Positions 22,707 to 35,640 of a stretch of DNA of 64,000 nucleotides are shown here, in pieces; within the stretch, counting starts at the first letter, position 1; every line of letters begins with the position of its first letter. A program made the position numbers and the translations under genes. Under the pieces are notes generated by a model. The model worked only from the letters and a program-made list of their open reading frames with translations, was not told the origin of the DNA and did not search any database. Origin of the DNA: Sciurus carolinensis (Eukaryota; Chordata; Mammalia; Rodentia; Sciuridae); assembly GCF_902686445.1 (NCBI RefSeq), contig NC_062222.1, forward strand, positions 39,989,792 through 40,053,791. Reading direction: 5' to 3'.

Positions 22707-23255
22707 TTGATCACCATTTGACCCAGCTATCCCACTCCTTGGCCTATACCCAAAGGACTTAAATCAGCATACTACAGAGATACAGCCACATCAATGTTCA
22801 TAGCTGCTCAATTCACAATAGCCAGATTGTGGAACCAACCTAGGTGCCCCTCAATTGATGAATGGATAAAGAAACTGGTATATATATACAATGGAATATT
22901 ACTCAGCTATAAAGAAGAATAAAATTATGGCATTTGCAGGCAAATGGATGAAAATGGAGAATATCATGCTAAGTGAGATAAATCCATCTCAAAAAACCAG
23001 AGGATGAATGATCTAGCTGATAAGCAGATGATGACACATAATGGAGGTGGGAAGGACTGTATAGAGGGAAAAGAGGGGTGGGAGGGGTGGGGGAAGAAGG
23101 GAAAAAAATAATGAGTCAAAAACTATTACCCTATGTAAATATATGATTACACAAATGGTATGCCTCTACTTCATGTACAGACAGAGAAATAAGATGTATC
23201 CCATTTGTTTACAATAAAAATGAATAAAAAAATAAATAAAATATTTGAAAAAAAT
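22707..23255 (+). mobile_element. LINE-1, 5'-truncated 3' end
   Basis: Starts in the last part of ORF2 ('catttgacccagctatccc', 'acagccacatcaatgttcat', 'agattgtggaaccaacctag', 'tgaatggataaagaaactgg'). It continues through a purine-rich 3' UTR ('gggtgggaggggtggggg') to 'atatgattacacaaatggta', 'tttacaataaaaatgaata' and an A-rich tail. ORF2 end is broken. It is less diverged than the L1 tail at 3336. Confidence 0.9.
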
Positions 23256-25830
23256 TTTAAATTATACTACTTTTAAACATCTGTGTGAATTTAATTTGAT
23301 AATTTTTAAATTGGTTATTTCTTAAGAAGCTAACATCTTAGAACCTTCTAAGGGGCTATGAAAAAAAAACTATATTTAAATTAAGGAAAACCAATAACTA
23401 GTTAACATATATTTCAAGGTTACATGCTAAATTCATATATTTTACTTTGAATTTAAAATTATCATTTTAAATAATGATTTTTTGGAGTTTCCAAGAAAAA
23501 TAATGAAATTTTTTATCAAATTTTGTACTCCTTCAAAGAAGGGATAAACAACCTTTCAATTTCAAGCATGTAAATTTTTTTCAAAAAGCTGTAACCATTA
23601 TTTGGTGAAATTTTTAAAAGAAGCATAAATTTGATTTCCTTTCAGTTTTGTTTTTCCTTTGAGAAGTTAAAATCCTAGTTAAGTTTTAAAGTAAGTAACA
23701 AATCAGTTCTTAAATAAGCTTTTTGAGAAAGCTTAAGAAATGTCTTACTTCTTTTGTTTAATCATTGTCTCAGATCAGCTGTAGTAAAAGATTTTTAAAA
23801 AATTTATAGCTATAGGTGAAATAATGGTGGAAAAGTAATTGTATTCATAGCTAAATGAAATTAAAGTTGACTGCCCTTTGTACTAAGCTGGTTTCACATA
23901 TTATGACTATCCTGTGATGAAGTGCTTTACCTCTCAAAGGATTAGAGTCGCATGTCATTACAGGGAAGTCCATGAAGTGAATGATTCTGGTTGTAAAGTA
24001 TGAAACAATGTGTATATTTCACATATTTTTCTGCTAGATGATATGTTTAAAAGACAAATCAGTAGATGTTATAAGCTGCCATCATTGTTCCTATTAATAC
24101 ATCCTTTACCTCTATCACACCAAGCATTTCCTTGAAACATTCTGCTATGCATAAGAAATAAAAGTAATACCTCACTGTTGTTTCAGTTCTCATCAGAGTA
24201 TCTTTCCACCTGTGTTCAAGATGTGAAACTTCGGATGTGTCTGAATTCATTCCTAATACATTGTTTAAAGTTTATCCTGTCTATTTTACTACTGTAAAGT
24301 TCTATAAATTTTAAATACTTAAATCTGCATACTACAGACAAGTCACTTCTCTTTTGGTTTAAAATTTTGAATAGTGCATATCCAAGAATGTAGGGAGGAG
24401 GAAAGGTGGGCATTTCTGGTGCAGTTGCAGATTTCTAACAAAATATATCCCAGTTTCAGGAATACCATCCAGTTTGATAAATGAGTTAAGCATATATATG
24501 ATGAACACTTTGTAGACTAACTGGATTTATACCCAAGTTCTGCTAACTCCATTGCTTTAGGCAAATTCCATTTTTTTTTCTTTGCCTCATTTATTATAAT
24601 TTTGGGAGGTTGCATTTTTTTTAAACCATTAGTTTGTTTTGTGGGAATGAATGGGTAGAATGAGACTGAATATAGGATGAGTGGTCATTGCAGATTTTCT
24701 TCATTCACTTTTGTGTTTGATTTTGTTTTCAGATAAACTTAGAATTTGAAATTAAATTTAAAAATTATAATGCTTTTAGTTTATTATGTCACAGTTATAA
24801 ATAATTTATGCTATTAGGTTACATTTTATTCTGTTAGTTAATATTATATTTTAAATGTGTAATTAAATGACTTAAAATTTTAGTGTCTTACCCCATTGTT
24901 CTTTTGCTTTATTGGAGACTTCATTGAAAACATTTATCTTTAAGACCAAGTCAGAGCTGAATAAATCTTTTGAATTATTCAAACAACATTCTGAGAATAG
25001 AAAGCATAATCAGTGCCTTCTGGTGGTTTGTCATCATTAGGTAAACAACCAAGACCTAGATTTCTAATTCTACCAGCAAAAGTAATACCTTCGCTTCATG
25101 TTTAGTCAAACATCAGTATGAGATGCCAAGGTCTTGGTTTCCTGACCATCTTTATTAACCTGATCATCATTCTATGGCACAGAGGATTTTTATTATGAAA
25201 ATTTAATGCCTGAATATAATTTGCAAAGAAAAGTGTTAACTTTTCAGCTACAATATTTCTTCTATGCAGAAATAACCCTTTGTGAAATATCATTCAGACA
25301 ACTTGTATGAGAAGTGTTTCAAGAAATAATTCCATTGCCTTTCTATTTCTGCTTCATTTTGACACATAAATACATTTAATAACTTTGCTTTAAAGTCTAT
25401 TGAAGTCTTTCTTTCCTTTTGTCTGCCCCATAACAAAATCTGATCTCTCATTCACAACAACTCATATTTTACTTCACTAAAAAATGTGTTCACTTATTCT
25501 TTTTCAGAAATGTCTCATCCTTCTATTATCTTATTAGATTTATAATAAATTCAATTAGATTCACTTCTTGCAACACTGAAAACACATATGCCAAAATATA
25601 AAGTCATCATTTTGTAAAGATAAGCAAAATATGAAACTTGCTATCCTCCAGTAACATAATTCAAAAATAATGTTATTGTTACAGCTTTGGGCATCCATAG
25701 AGCACATAAATCAAATTATGTACCCATAAGCTAATAAGTTCATACAAATTATATAAAGTTGAATGAAATGCAAAAGAAATAAAACTTACCAGGTCATATC
25801 AGTAAGACGAGTAGTGCTTATAATTCTTCA
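23256..25830. other. Unassigned AT-rich sequence
   Basis: No repeat or gene recognised over about 2.6 kb. Short open frames at 24059-24250, 24216-24413 and 25102-25293 (minus) have no domain or signal that I can support. Composition is uniform and AT-rich. Confidence 0.5.
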
Positions 25831-25886
25831 ATAAACAAAAAAAAAAAAAAAAAGAAAAGAAAGAACAAAAGAAAAAAGAAAAAATT
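25831..25886. repeat. A-rich low-complexity tract
   Basis: A run of about 18 A is followed by 'gaaaagaaagaac' and 'aaaagaaaaaagaaaaaa'. There is no retroposon body upstream that I recognise, so it may be a simple repeat or the tail of an eroded insertion. Confidence 0.8.
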
Positions 25887-26962
25887 ATCAATGGGCAAGT
25901 CTGTACAATCATTAGTTTTAGTTTTCTTTTCTCAATAAAATTTTATTTGATTGGGACATTTTAACTAATGATTAACTTATAAATTTTGTTTATATTAAAT
26001 AAATATGAATCCAGTTAAATATAAAAACTTTCAACACTGTTTTTAGAAGCTAAATTAAAATACATCACTCTCATACAGTGAACTTTTGCATATTTCAACT
26101 TAAGGGAGAGTGGTAAATGGATTCTTATTGTACTCTTTTCTTAAATTTGGACCTACAGCATATTTATTTATATCCAGGAAAGCATTCTGACATGTTTGTT
26201 AAACATAACCACTTTCTCCTCCACTTGAACTAAATAAAAATTCATCAAATATTGAAGACCATGTATAAATTCTCAGTAATTAACTGTGTGTACCTCAATG
26301 ATTAAAGAAATTATCTTTAATCATGGAATATCATATTTTAGCTATAAGGCAAGAGATTTACATTATTTAAATCATGAATATATGCCTGGAATACAATATT
26401 TGAGCTTGGTCACATACAATCACAGAAATACATTTCCATTATTATTGTCTCTAAATGTAGTACACAAAGGAATATATTTTCTCACTCCAGCTTTTAGCAT
26501 TTCTCATTTCTCATTGCTAAAACTTCAGTTATTTATATTGTTAACAAAATGTTAACATCTTTACTCACATTTTTGACTGTTTAGTTTAATACAGAATCAG
26601 TCAGGAGGCTAAACTTCTACTGACAATTGTTCCCTGAATAAAGCTCTGTTTAATTTTACTGGTGTGTACTTTATACTCTATCAATAGTATTAACACTTAG
26701 AATCTGCATCATAACATGTCAAACAATGCTTTAAAACAATAAAATAAATTTTCCACTGCATAGAATTTTGAAAATGAAAAAACAAATAATGTATGATGTA
26801 TGTCATCTTTTGTTTCTATGTACTATTCCTATGGAAAATGCCAGCCATTGGTTTTATACCTTGGAAAGACTACAGATCTTTCTCAATATGCATATGCTAT
26901 AAATATGAATCCAGAAAGAAGTACGACATATAAAATAAATATTAATATGTTGGTACTGTCTT
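25887..26962. other. Unassigned AT-rich sequence
   Basis: No recognised repeat, RNA or gene. The 89-codon open frame at 26286-26555 lacks recognisable features and is most likely chance. Confidence 0.5.
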
Positions 26963-27352
26963 AATCCATTTTGTACTATAGTAATATCACAGAATGAATA
27001 ATTTACCAATAACAAATTTATTTTCTTACAGTGCTGCAAGCTGGGAAGTCCATGATCATGGCACCAGCTCTGGTGATGGCCTTCTTGCTGCCATATCCCC
27101 TGATGGAAGGCATCACTAGACTAAAGAACAAAGAGAGAGAGAGAGAGACAGACAGAGAGAGAATTTGGAGGGGTTTCGAACTCATCTTTCTAAAAGGGAA
27201 TCTTTCAAGACATAATGATGTTAATCTAATCGTGAAGGTAGAGTCCTTATAATTAAATTATCTCTTAAAATTCCTGCTTCTTAATACTATTACAATGACA
27301 ATTACATTTCAAGGTGAATTTGGGAGAGTACAAATATTCAAGCCATAGCTTA
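26963..27352 (-). mobile_element. MaLR (MLT1-type) LTR, antisense
   Basis: Plus strand: 'ttaatccattttgtactat', 'atttattttcttacagtgct', 'gcaagctgggaagtccatga', 'ccagctctggtgatggcctt', a (GA)n stretch at 27135-27163, then 'atgatgttaatctaatcg' and 'aatattcaagccatagctta'. This is the complement of an MLT1 LTR in order. The open frames here are part of the LTR, not a gene. Confidence 0.75.
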
Positions 27353-28341
27353 TGACACTGCTATTAAATGTTAACCAAAAATATCAGTGGAAAAAGATGG
27401 GTGACAACAACTCATTTTTTTATTTAAATTGGAAAGTTATTTGATTTTAAAATATTCTAACTAGACTTCTCATTCTCAACAATATTATTAGATTATATTT
27501 TCCAAAGATGGCCCCTGAATATTTTTCATGACACATATTATTCTTACAATATGACTTTGGCATTCTTCATATCAAGGGTCGAGCTCTACATCTGCTCAAA
27601 TTGAATAAGAGTGAGCTTATTAATATTTCAAAGTAAATTTTAGGTGTTTATACTTAGATATCACCTTGTACTCCTGTTGCCTATTCATCAGTTTTGAAAT
27701 TAAAGACATTTCCCACTCTTATACCCTTTATTTCTATATTATAATGTTTATAAAGTATTTATTTTATTGTAGTGAAATATATGTAACACAAATTTGGCAT
27801 TTTAATAATTCAGAAATATACAAATTAGTCATTAATTACATTTGGAATGCTCTAGAACCATCTCTTCTATTTTTAAAACTTTTCATCACTCCAAACATAA
27901 TTTCAGTAGCCATTAACTAATAACTGCCTACTTCCCATTCTCCCCTATACCATGTAATTTTAATTATTTTATTTTTTCTGCTTTTTAAAATTTCATCTTC
28001 AGAATTATCTGACTACTCATTATTATAATCTTTCAAATATTCTCTGAACATCAGTAAAACTGTAGTAAAGTTATTTATAACCAGTATGCTATGATCTCTA
28101 CCCAAAGAACACCAGTACTTTTAATGTTCTTCAGAAATTATAAATGGAAAAAAACTCTATTAACTAAGTAAAAGAATTGTTCGTATTTGTATAAGACGAA
28201 TAATACTAACAAAATAACTTGGTTCAATCAAAAGCAATCACAAAATATAGATTTATAAAGATGTTGAGAAACTATGAACATTTAAAAATTGTCTAACAAT
28301 TTACTCAGATTTCAAATCATATGGAAAATAAAATAATTATT
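27353..28341. other. Unassigned AT-rich sequence
   Basis: No recognised features. Open frame 27666-27920 is AT-rich and has no recognisable domain. Confidence 0.5.
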
Positions 28342-28482
28342 TTTCAGTGCTGAGTATTGAACACAGGGTTGTTGTAGCACTGAACTCCATTCCCAGCCAT
28401 TTAAAAAAATTCTGTATTTTGAAAGAGGGTCTAGTTTGAGTATCTTGGATTACAGAGGTCTCACCACTGTAACTAGTCAAGG
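28342..28482 (-). mobile_element. Old B1-dID SINE, antisense, partly deleted
   Basis: Plus strand: 'cagtgctgagtattgaacac', 'ccattcccagcca' (ID half), 'gaaagagggtctagtttgag' and 'tcttggattacagaggtctc' (B1 half). The central part is shorter than in intact copies. High divergence. Confidence 0.65.
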
Positions 28483-28744
28483 GTAAATATTTTAACTAAT
28501 GGTTTTTATGTAACAGAAAGAAAAGAGCAGTATTTTTCTTTATTTTCTGGGGGTGGTTTCTAATTTTTAAAAACATTTTAATGATTTATAAAAACATATA
28601 AAGTGTTCAAAATAAATTTTAGTATAGTTTTACTGATTTTATGGAATCACATTTTCTTACTAAATATACCAAATAAAAATTGTTCTCTGGACAATATTAG
28701 ACTTAAGCATGGGTCAAGTGCAAAGATATTTTTTTAAGAATTTG

Positions 28745-28936
28745 TTCATTTGCCAGAACCACCTGTAATCAGAGACTGGAAGGTTGAGGTAGAAAGATTT
28801 CAAGATTGTGGTTAGCCTCAGCAACCTAGCTATTTTCTTTCTCAAAATTAGAATAAATTTTAAAAAGTGCTGGGGATATAACTCACTGCTAGAGCATTTC
28901 TGGTTCAATCCCCATTTAAAAAAAAAAAAAAAAAAG
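28745..28936 (+). mobile_element. Old B1-dID SINE, sense
   Basis: B1 half 'ccacctgtaatcagagact', 'gaaggttgaggtagaaagat', 'ctcagcaacctagc'; ID half 'gtgctggggatataactcac', 'ttctggttcaatcccca'; then a run of about 18 A. Diverged copy. Confidence 0.75.
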
Positions 28937-29392
28937 CTTGTCCCATTTATTTATTTATGAATATTCCCTAGAACCTCATATTTACAAAGAAAAACATATT
29001 TTTTCAGAGACATAAGTAACTTCTGTAGCATACCTACTGAGACACTGGTAAGTATTTCACTTTAACTAATAAGTAGACTCTAGACTAATTGCTTTAAATA
29101 TCCTGAAATGTACATGTGATATTTTATATCAAACATAACTTCAAGTTCACAAATTTTAGAATTACAAAAGTTTTCCAATTTTATCTTCCTGATATCCTAG
29201 AAGAAAAAAATGTATAACTGAAGAAATTACTACTGTAATTTTAGTGCATTGTCAAGGGTTCTCCTGCCTCCTCTAGCGTGGATGAGGGAAAGGGTTTCTG
29301 TTGGAGGATGGTGCTGGCTATTGATTAATCACTAAGAAACTTATTTAATTAAATAAATATAGAAGTCAAAAATCTTTTTAAATGGAAGGGAG
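28937..29392. other. Unassigned AT-rich sequence
   Basis: No recognised repeat or gene. Confidence 0.5.
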
Positions 29393-29730
29393 TGTGATGG
29401 ATTGGGTCATGACAAGATCTGGCCTTCCTCAAGATGGAGAAGCCCCACCTTCACCTTTATTTATAGTCCCATAGGTAAAGGGGCCCTGACAGGGAGGGGT
29501 TTCTTTTGTGAGAAACAAGATGGGGTGGAGTTAGGGAAGTCTTTTACTTGGAGAATTAGCATTGTATCAGGCAGTGAGTCACTTCTGCAGAGAGTCACCT
29601 ACTCTAAGCTATCTGAAACAGTCTCTCATGACTACCAATTCTTGGGAGTCAGATCTCTGTATTCCATGGTTCAGCCAAGCCTGATTCTGCTAAATGTGGA
29701 TGGTTTCCCGCAGTGCATCATGGCACTATA
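29393..29730 (-). mobile_element. Possible LTR, antisense
   Basis: A GC-richer block in AT-rich DNA. On the minus strand it ends '...ccaatccatcaca' (a CA end) and contains 'gggactataaataaaggtga', a TATA-type box that also holds AATAAA, followed by about 70 bp to the end. 'ggggcttctccatcttgagg' follows it. These are LTR-like features. I found no matching target duplication and no clear 5' (TG) end, so the outer limit near 29730 is a guess. The 130-codon plus-strand open frame at 29402-29794 overlaps this block and has no domain that I recognise. Confidence 0.4.
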
Positions 29731-31314
29731 TGAAATGTTCTCTCTAGTGTCTTTCTATAGAATTGCAGGAAATGACACATTAGTTGTGATTTAGGTAATT
29801 CTTAACCTAGTACATTGACAATGTTATTTATATTCAATCATTTGAATTCATTAATCTTCCCATCTTTTAAAACTGAAGTGAAATACTTAGACAACATCTT
29901 TTTAACTGTGGTCTATTCTCTATTTCTTCCTAAGATTTTTGGTATTCTCTATTTGTAGGTCCTTTCTTCAGTCACCTTAGTCAATTTTTTTTCCTGAGGC
30001 ATAATTTTTCTCTGAGTTGACCCATAAACAAAATCTTATTCTTCCAAAAAATGGTTCCCATGAATACACACATGTATACACTCATAGCACACATGCCTGT
30101 GCACACATATTATCTCCCAAGTTTGCTCCAAATAATCAGGTAAGTACACCTCCTTTTAGATCTCTGATATCAACTCAAAGACTCATATTTAATATGATTT
30201 AAGAAATAATGATCATTGTACTCCTCCTTTACTAAAAGAAAACTGATGTTGCTTATATATGAAGAGTTCAGTTACACATTTAGTAATCTCAAGGTATAGC
30301 TGCAAATAATCTTAAATTTATACTGTATCCCTGTGAGTACCATAGACATCTATTAAACATGATCAGTAAATATTTACATGTTTCCACCAAATTTTTGAAA
30401 TATCCTACTTGTCTCTAATGTTTTCCACAATCATTTTTCCAAATTTGAAATTTTATAAAATTTGGGTTACCTCTTTCATAAAACTGATCATGAAATACCT
30501 TACATTTTGCTCTCTAGTATATCTTCTTGGGTATGGGCTATTTCTTTCATATTATTCTTTTATCTCCCCCCATTCCTTCCAATTAATTTACAGCACTATT
30601 GGTAGGAAGTCTGTTTTGTTGTTATCTAGCTATATTTTGGCTTCTTAGATATGAAAACTAAAAATTATTACCAAACACTGTCATTTTGACAATGTTTTCT
30701 CTTGATACAAGTCACCGGCTTATCAAATAGTTGTATATATTTCCTATTTGCTCACTGCTCCTGGTTCCCACATTTTGATTTCTTTGGCAATCCAATTGCC
30801 TGTTTTTTTCATGTCTAGTTTTTGCAGTCTACCAGCTTATAAAGTTGTATTATTTTATCATACAGTATTCTTTAGGAATGTCATGATACAAATCCATCTA
30901 TTGGTTTTAAAAATAAGAATGAATTTATGAGTTCAAGGAATTAATATCACAGAGGGTTAATGTGTTAGGAAAGACAGCAATAGAACTCAAAAAGCCATTA
31001 TCAGCTCCATGTGTTTGGAACTGACTTTTTTCCAATTCCTCACTAAGATTCAAGTCTTGACAGTTTAAATTCCATGGTCTAGTCCAACAAGCCTCAAAGG
31101 GGAAATGGAATCTATATTATTCATTTTAATCAAAGATTTTTAGCTTCACTTAAATTCAATTGACTTAGTTCAGATACATTTACTTTTTAATCGCCCACCA
31201 TGGCCCATGTGTATGCAAATTAAAGAAAAGCTACATCTCAAATTGTGAAGGAAAAGGTCAATCCCTACGTAAAACAGTGATTTTCCTAGAAAACTTCTAG
31301 GCTTTATTTTCAGA
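29731..31314. other. Unassigned sequence
   Basis: No recognised element. A short low-complexity stretch with ACAC/CACA motifs lies around 30065-30110. Open frames such as 30409-30648 look like chance. Confidence 0.5.
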
Positions 31315-34300
31315 AGGAAGTAGAACACAGATACCAACCAAGAATCCTATACCCAGCAAAACTAACCTTCAGATTTGATGATGAAACAAAATCTTTCCAT
31401 GATGAAAAAAAAAAAAAGGACAAAGAATTTAAAAATAGAAAGACTGCCCTACAGAATATTCTCAGCAAAATATTTTGTGAGGAGGAAGTGAAAAACAACA
31501 ATACAAGTCGGCAAAGGGAGGAAATACCCTAAAGGAAAAGCCACTCAAAGGACAAGTAAAAAACCAAAAATAGAGCCAAAATGACCAGGAAAAAAATCAT
31601 ATCTCAATAATAACCCTGAATTTCAATGGCCTAAATTCAATAATCAAAAGACATAGACTAGCAGATTGGATTATAAAGAAAGACCCAACAATATGCTGCC
31701 TTTAAGAGATTCATCTCGTAGAAAAAGACATCCACAGACTAAAGGTGAAAGGATGGGGAAAAACATACCATGCACATGGACCCAGTAAAAAAGCAAGGTT
31801 CTCCATCCTCATGTCAGATAAAGTGGACTTCAAACCTAAGTTAGTAAGAAGGGATAAAGAAGGACATTTCATATTGCTTAAGGGAAGCATAAACAGCAAG
31901 ATATAACAATTTTAAATACTTATGCCCCAAACAATGGAGCATCTATGTCTATCAAACAAATCCTTCTCAATTTTAAGAATCAAATAGACCAAAACACATT
32001 AATATTGGGGGACTTTAGCACACTGCTCTCACCACTGGATAGATCCTCCAAACAAAAACTGTACAAAGAAAGTATAGAAGTAAAGAATACAATCAATGAT
32101 ATAGACTTAATGGATATTTATAGAGTATTTCTCCATCATCGAGTGAATATACTTTCTTCTCAGTAGCTCATGGATCCTTCTCCAAAATAAACCATATGCT
32201 ATGCCACAAAAAAGCCATTAGTAAATACAAAAAATTAGAAATCCTACCCTGTATCCTATCAGACCATAATGGAATGCAATTAGAAATGAAAAATAAAATA
32301 ATGAACAAAAACTACACATACACCTAGAGACTAAATAATATGCTATTGAATGATGCAATGATAACAGAAGAAATCAGGAAAGAAATAAAAAAATTCTTAG
32401 AGGTAAATGAGAACAATGACACAGCATATCAAAATCTGGGACACTATGAAAGCAGTACTAAGAAAAAAATTCATTGCATTGAACTCATACATTAAAAACA
32501 TAAAAAGTCAACAACTAAATGACCTAACATTACATCTCAAAGTCCTAGAAAAAGAAGAATAGATCAACACCAAAAATAGTAAAAGACAGGAAATAATTAA
32601 AATCAGAGCTGAAATTAATAAAATTGAAACAAGAGAAACAATTCAAAAAATTGACAAAAGAAAACTTTTGTTCTTTGAAAAAGTAAACAAAATTGATAAA
32701 CCCCTAGCCACACTAACGAAGAGAAGGAGAGAAAAAACTCAAATTGCTAGAATGTGTGATGAAAAATGAAAGATCATAACAGACACCATTAAAATACATA
32801 ACATAATTAGAAGCTACTTTGAAAATCTATACTCCAACAAATTAGAAAATATCAAAGACATTGACAAATTTTTAGAGACATATGATCCTCCCAAACTGAA
32901 TCAGGAAGAGATTCACAATTTAACACATCAATTTTAAGCACCGAAATAGAAGAAGCCATCAAAAGCCTACCAACCAAGAAAAGCGCAGGACCAGATGGAT
33001 TCTCAGGCGAATTCTACAAGATCTTTAAAGAGGAACTGATACCAATTTCCCTCAAAGTATTTTAGAAAATAGAAAAGAAGGGAACCCTTCCAAACTCATT
33101 CTATGAGGCTACTATCACTCTGATACCAAAACGAGACAAAGACACATCATGGAAATAAAACTTTACACCAATATCCCTGATGATCACAGATGCAAAAATC
33201 CTTAACAAAATACTGGCATATCACATAAAAAAATATATTAAAGAGATACTGTGCCATGATCAAGTGGGATTTATCCCAGCGATGCAAGGTTGGTTCAACA
33301 TCCAGAAATCAATAAATGTAATTCACCACTCAATAGACTTAAAGTTAAGAATCACATGATTATTTCAATAGATGCTGAGAAAGCATTTGATAAAATACAG
33401 CATCCCTTCATGCTTAAAACACTAGAAAAAATAGGAATAGTGGGAACATACCTCAACATTGTAAAGGTTATCTATGCTAAGCCCACAGCCAACATCATTC
33501 TTAATGGAGAAAAACTGAAAGCATTCCCTCTAACAACTGGAACAAGACAGGGATGCCCTCTTTCACCACTTCTATTCAACATTGTCCTTGAAACACTTGC
33601 CAGAGCAATTAGACAAACCAAAGAAATTAAAGGGATACAAATAGGAAAAGAAGAACTCAAGTTGTCATTATTTGCTGATAACATGATCCTATATTTAGAA
33701 GATCCAGAAAATTCCACTAGAAAACTTCTAGGACTAATAAATGAATTCAGCAAAGTAGCAGGATATAAAATCAATATGCATAATTCTAATGAATTTCCAT
33801 TCATAAGTGATGAATCCTGAAAGAGAAATTAGGAAAACCACTCCATTCACATTAGCCTCAAAAAAAAAAAAAAAAAAAAAAAAAACTTGGGAATTAATCT
33901 AACAAAAGAGTTGAAAGACCTCTACAATGAAAACTACAGAACATTAAAGAAATAAATTTAAAACCTTTGAAGATGGAAAGATCTCCCATGTTCTTGGATA
34001 GGCAGAATTAACATTCTCAAAATAGACATTCTACCAAAGGTGCTATACAGATTCAATGCAATTCCAATTAAAATCCCAAACACATTCCTCATAGAAATAA
34101 AGAAAGCAATCATGAACTTCATCTGGAAGAACAAGAGACCTTGAATAGTCAAAACAATCCTTAGTAGAAAAAGTGAAACAGGAGGTATCACAATACCAGA
34201 CATTAAGCTATACTTCAGAGCAATAGTAACAAAAACAGCGTGGTATTGGCACGAAAATAGAAAGGCAGATGAATGGTATAGAATAGAAGACACAGAGACA

Positions 34301-35640
34301 AAACCATAAAAATACAGTCACCCAATACTAGACAAAGAAGCCAAAAACATACAATGGAAAAAAGATAGCCTGTTCAACAACTGGTGCTGGCAAAACTGGA
34401 AATCCATATGCAGAAAAATGAAATTAAACCTCTGTCTCTCACCCTGCACAAAACTCAACTCAAAATGGATCAAAGACATAGGAATTAGACCAGAGACCCT
34501 GCACCTAATAGAAGACAAAGTAGGCCCGAATCTTCATCATGTTGGCTTAGGATCAGACTTCCTTAACAAGAGTCCCAAAGCACAATAAATGGGATGGACT
34601 CAAACTAAAAAGTTTTTTCTCAGCAAAAGATACAATCAAGAATGTGAAGATAGAGCCTACAGAGTGGGAGAAAAATCTTTTCCACACACATTTCAAGTAG
34701 AGCACTTATCTCTAAAATTTATAAAGAACTCACAAAACTTTCACCAAAAATACAAAGAACCCAATGAATAAATGGGCCAAGGAACTGGACAATTTACAGA
34801 AGACGACACACAGGAAATTCATAAATATATGAAAAAGTGTTCAACATCTCTAGTAATTAAAGAAATGCAAATTGAAACAACTCTAAGATTTCATCTTACT
34901 CCAATTAGAATGGCTATTATCAAGAACACAAACAATAATAGATGTTGGTGTGGATGTGAGGGAAAAGGCATACTTTTACATTGGTGGTGGAGTTGCAAAT
35001 TGGTGCATTCACTCTGGAAAGCAGTATGGAGAATCCTCAGAAAACTTAGAATGGACCCACCTTTTGACCCAGTTATCCCACTCCTCAATTTATACTCAAA
35101 GGACCTAAAATCAGCAAACTACAGTAACACAGCCACATTAATGTTTATAGCAGCTCAGTTCACAATAGCTAGATTGTGGAACCAACCTAGATGCCCTTCA
35201 ACAGATGAATGGATAAACAAACTGTGGTATATATACACAATGGAATACTATTCAACCATAAAGAATATAATATTATGGCATTTGGAAATAAATGGATGGA
35301 ATTGGAGAATATGCTAAGCGAAATAAGCTAATCCCAAAAATCCAAAGGCCGAATGTTTTCTGTGATAAGTGGAGAATGATATATATTGGAGGTGGGAGGT
35401 GGGGAATGAGAGAAGAATGGGGAAACTTTAGAATATGTAGAAGAAAATGAGAGGAGGGGGTATGAAATATACTTTGGGAATTAATCTAACAAAAGATTAT
35501 GTATGTACATGTATGATTACACAAATGGTATGAATCTACATTGTGTACAACCATAGAAACGAAATTATGTACCCAATTTGTGTACAATGAATCAAAATGC
35601 AATCTGTAAAAAAGTAAAAGCTAAAAAAAAAAAAAAAACA
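31315..35640 (+). mobile_element. LINE-1, 4.3 kb, 5'-truncated, sense
   Basis: Starts within ORF1 C-terminal sequence ('taccaaccaagaatcctata', 'cagcaaaactaaccttcaga'), runs through the whole of ORF2 (31581-35317) and a 3' UTR ('ggaggtgggaggtggggaat', 'tgtgtacaatgaatcaaaat') and ends in an A-run at about 35623-35638. It is truncated at the 5' end, like most genomic L1 copies. ORF2 is broken at its start and at many later places, so the element cannot move by itself. Confidence 0.93.
31581..35317 (+). pseudogene. L1 ORF2 remnant (endonuclease-reverse transcriptase)
   Basis: The start codon at 31581 is followed within ten codons by a stop because the frame is shifted; the endonuclease start is readable in the next frame. 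The longest intact block, 33290-33820 (176 codons), covers the reverse transcriptase core with '[18 protein letters not shown]', '[19 protein letters not shown]' and '[14 protein letters not shown]'. The catalytic FADD box reads FADN (33671-33682), losing an aspartate that binds metal. A second block, 34772-35317, holds the C-terminal cysteine-rich part 'CWCGCEGKGILLHWWWSCK' and ends at a stop at 35315-35317. In L1 this protein nicks target DNA and reverse-transcribes L1 RNA; here it is dead. Confidence 0.9.

Noticed and set aside
29402..29794. 130-codon open frame as a gene
   Set aside because: No domain, no signal or membrane segment that I can support, no exon context, and it overlaps an LTR-like block on the other strand.
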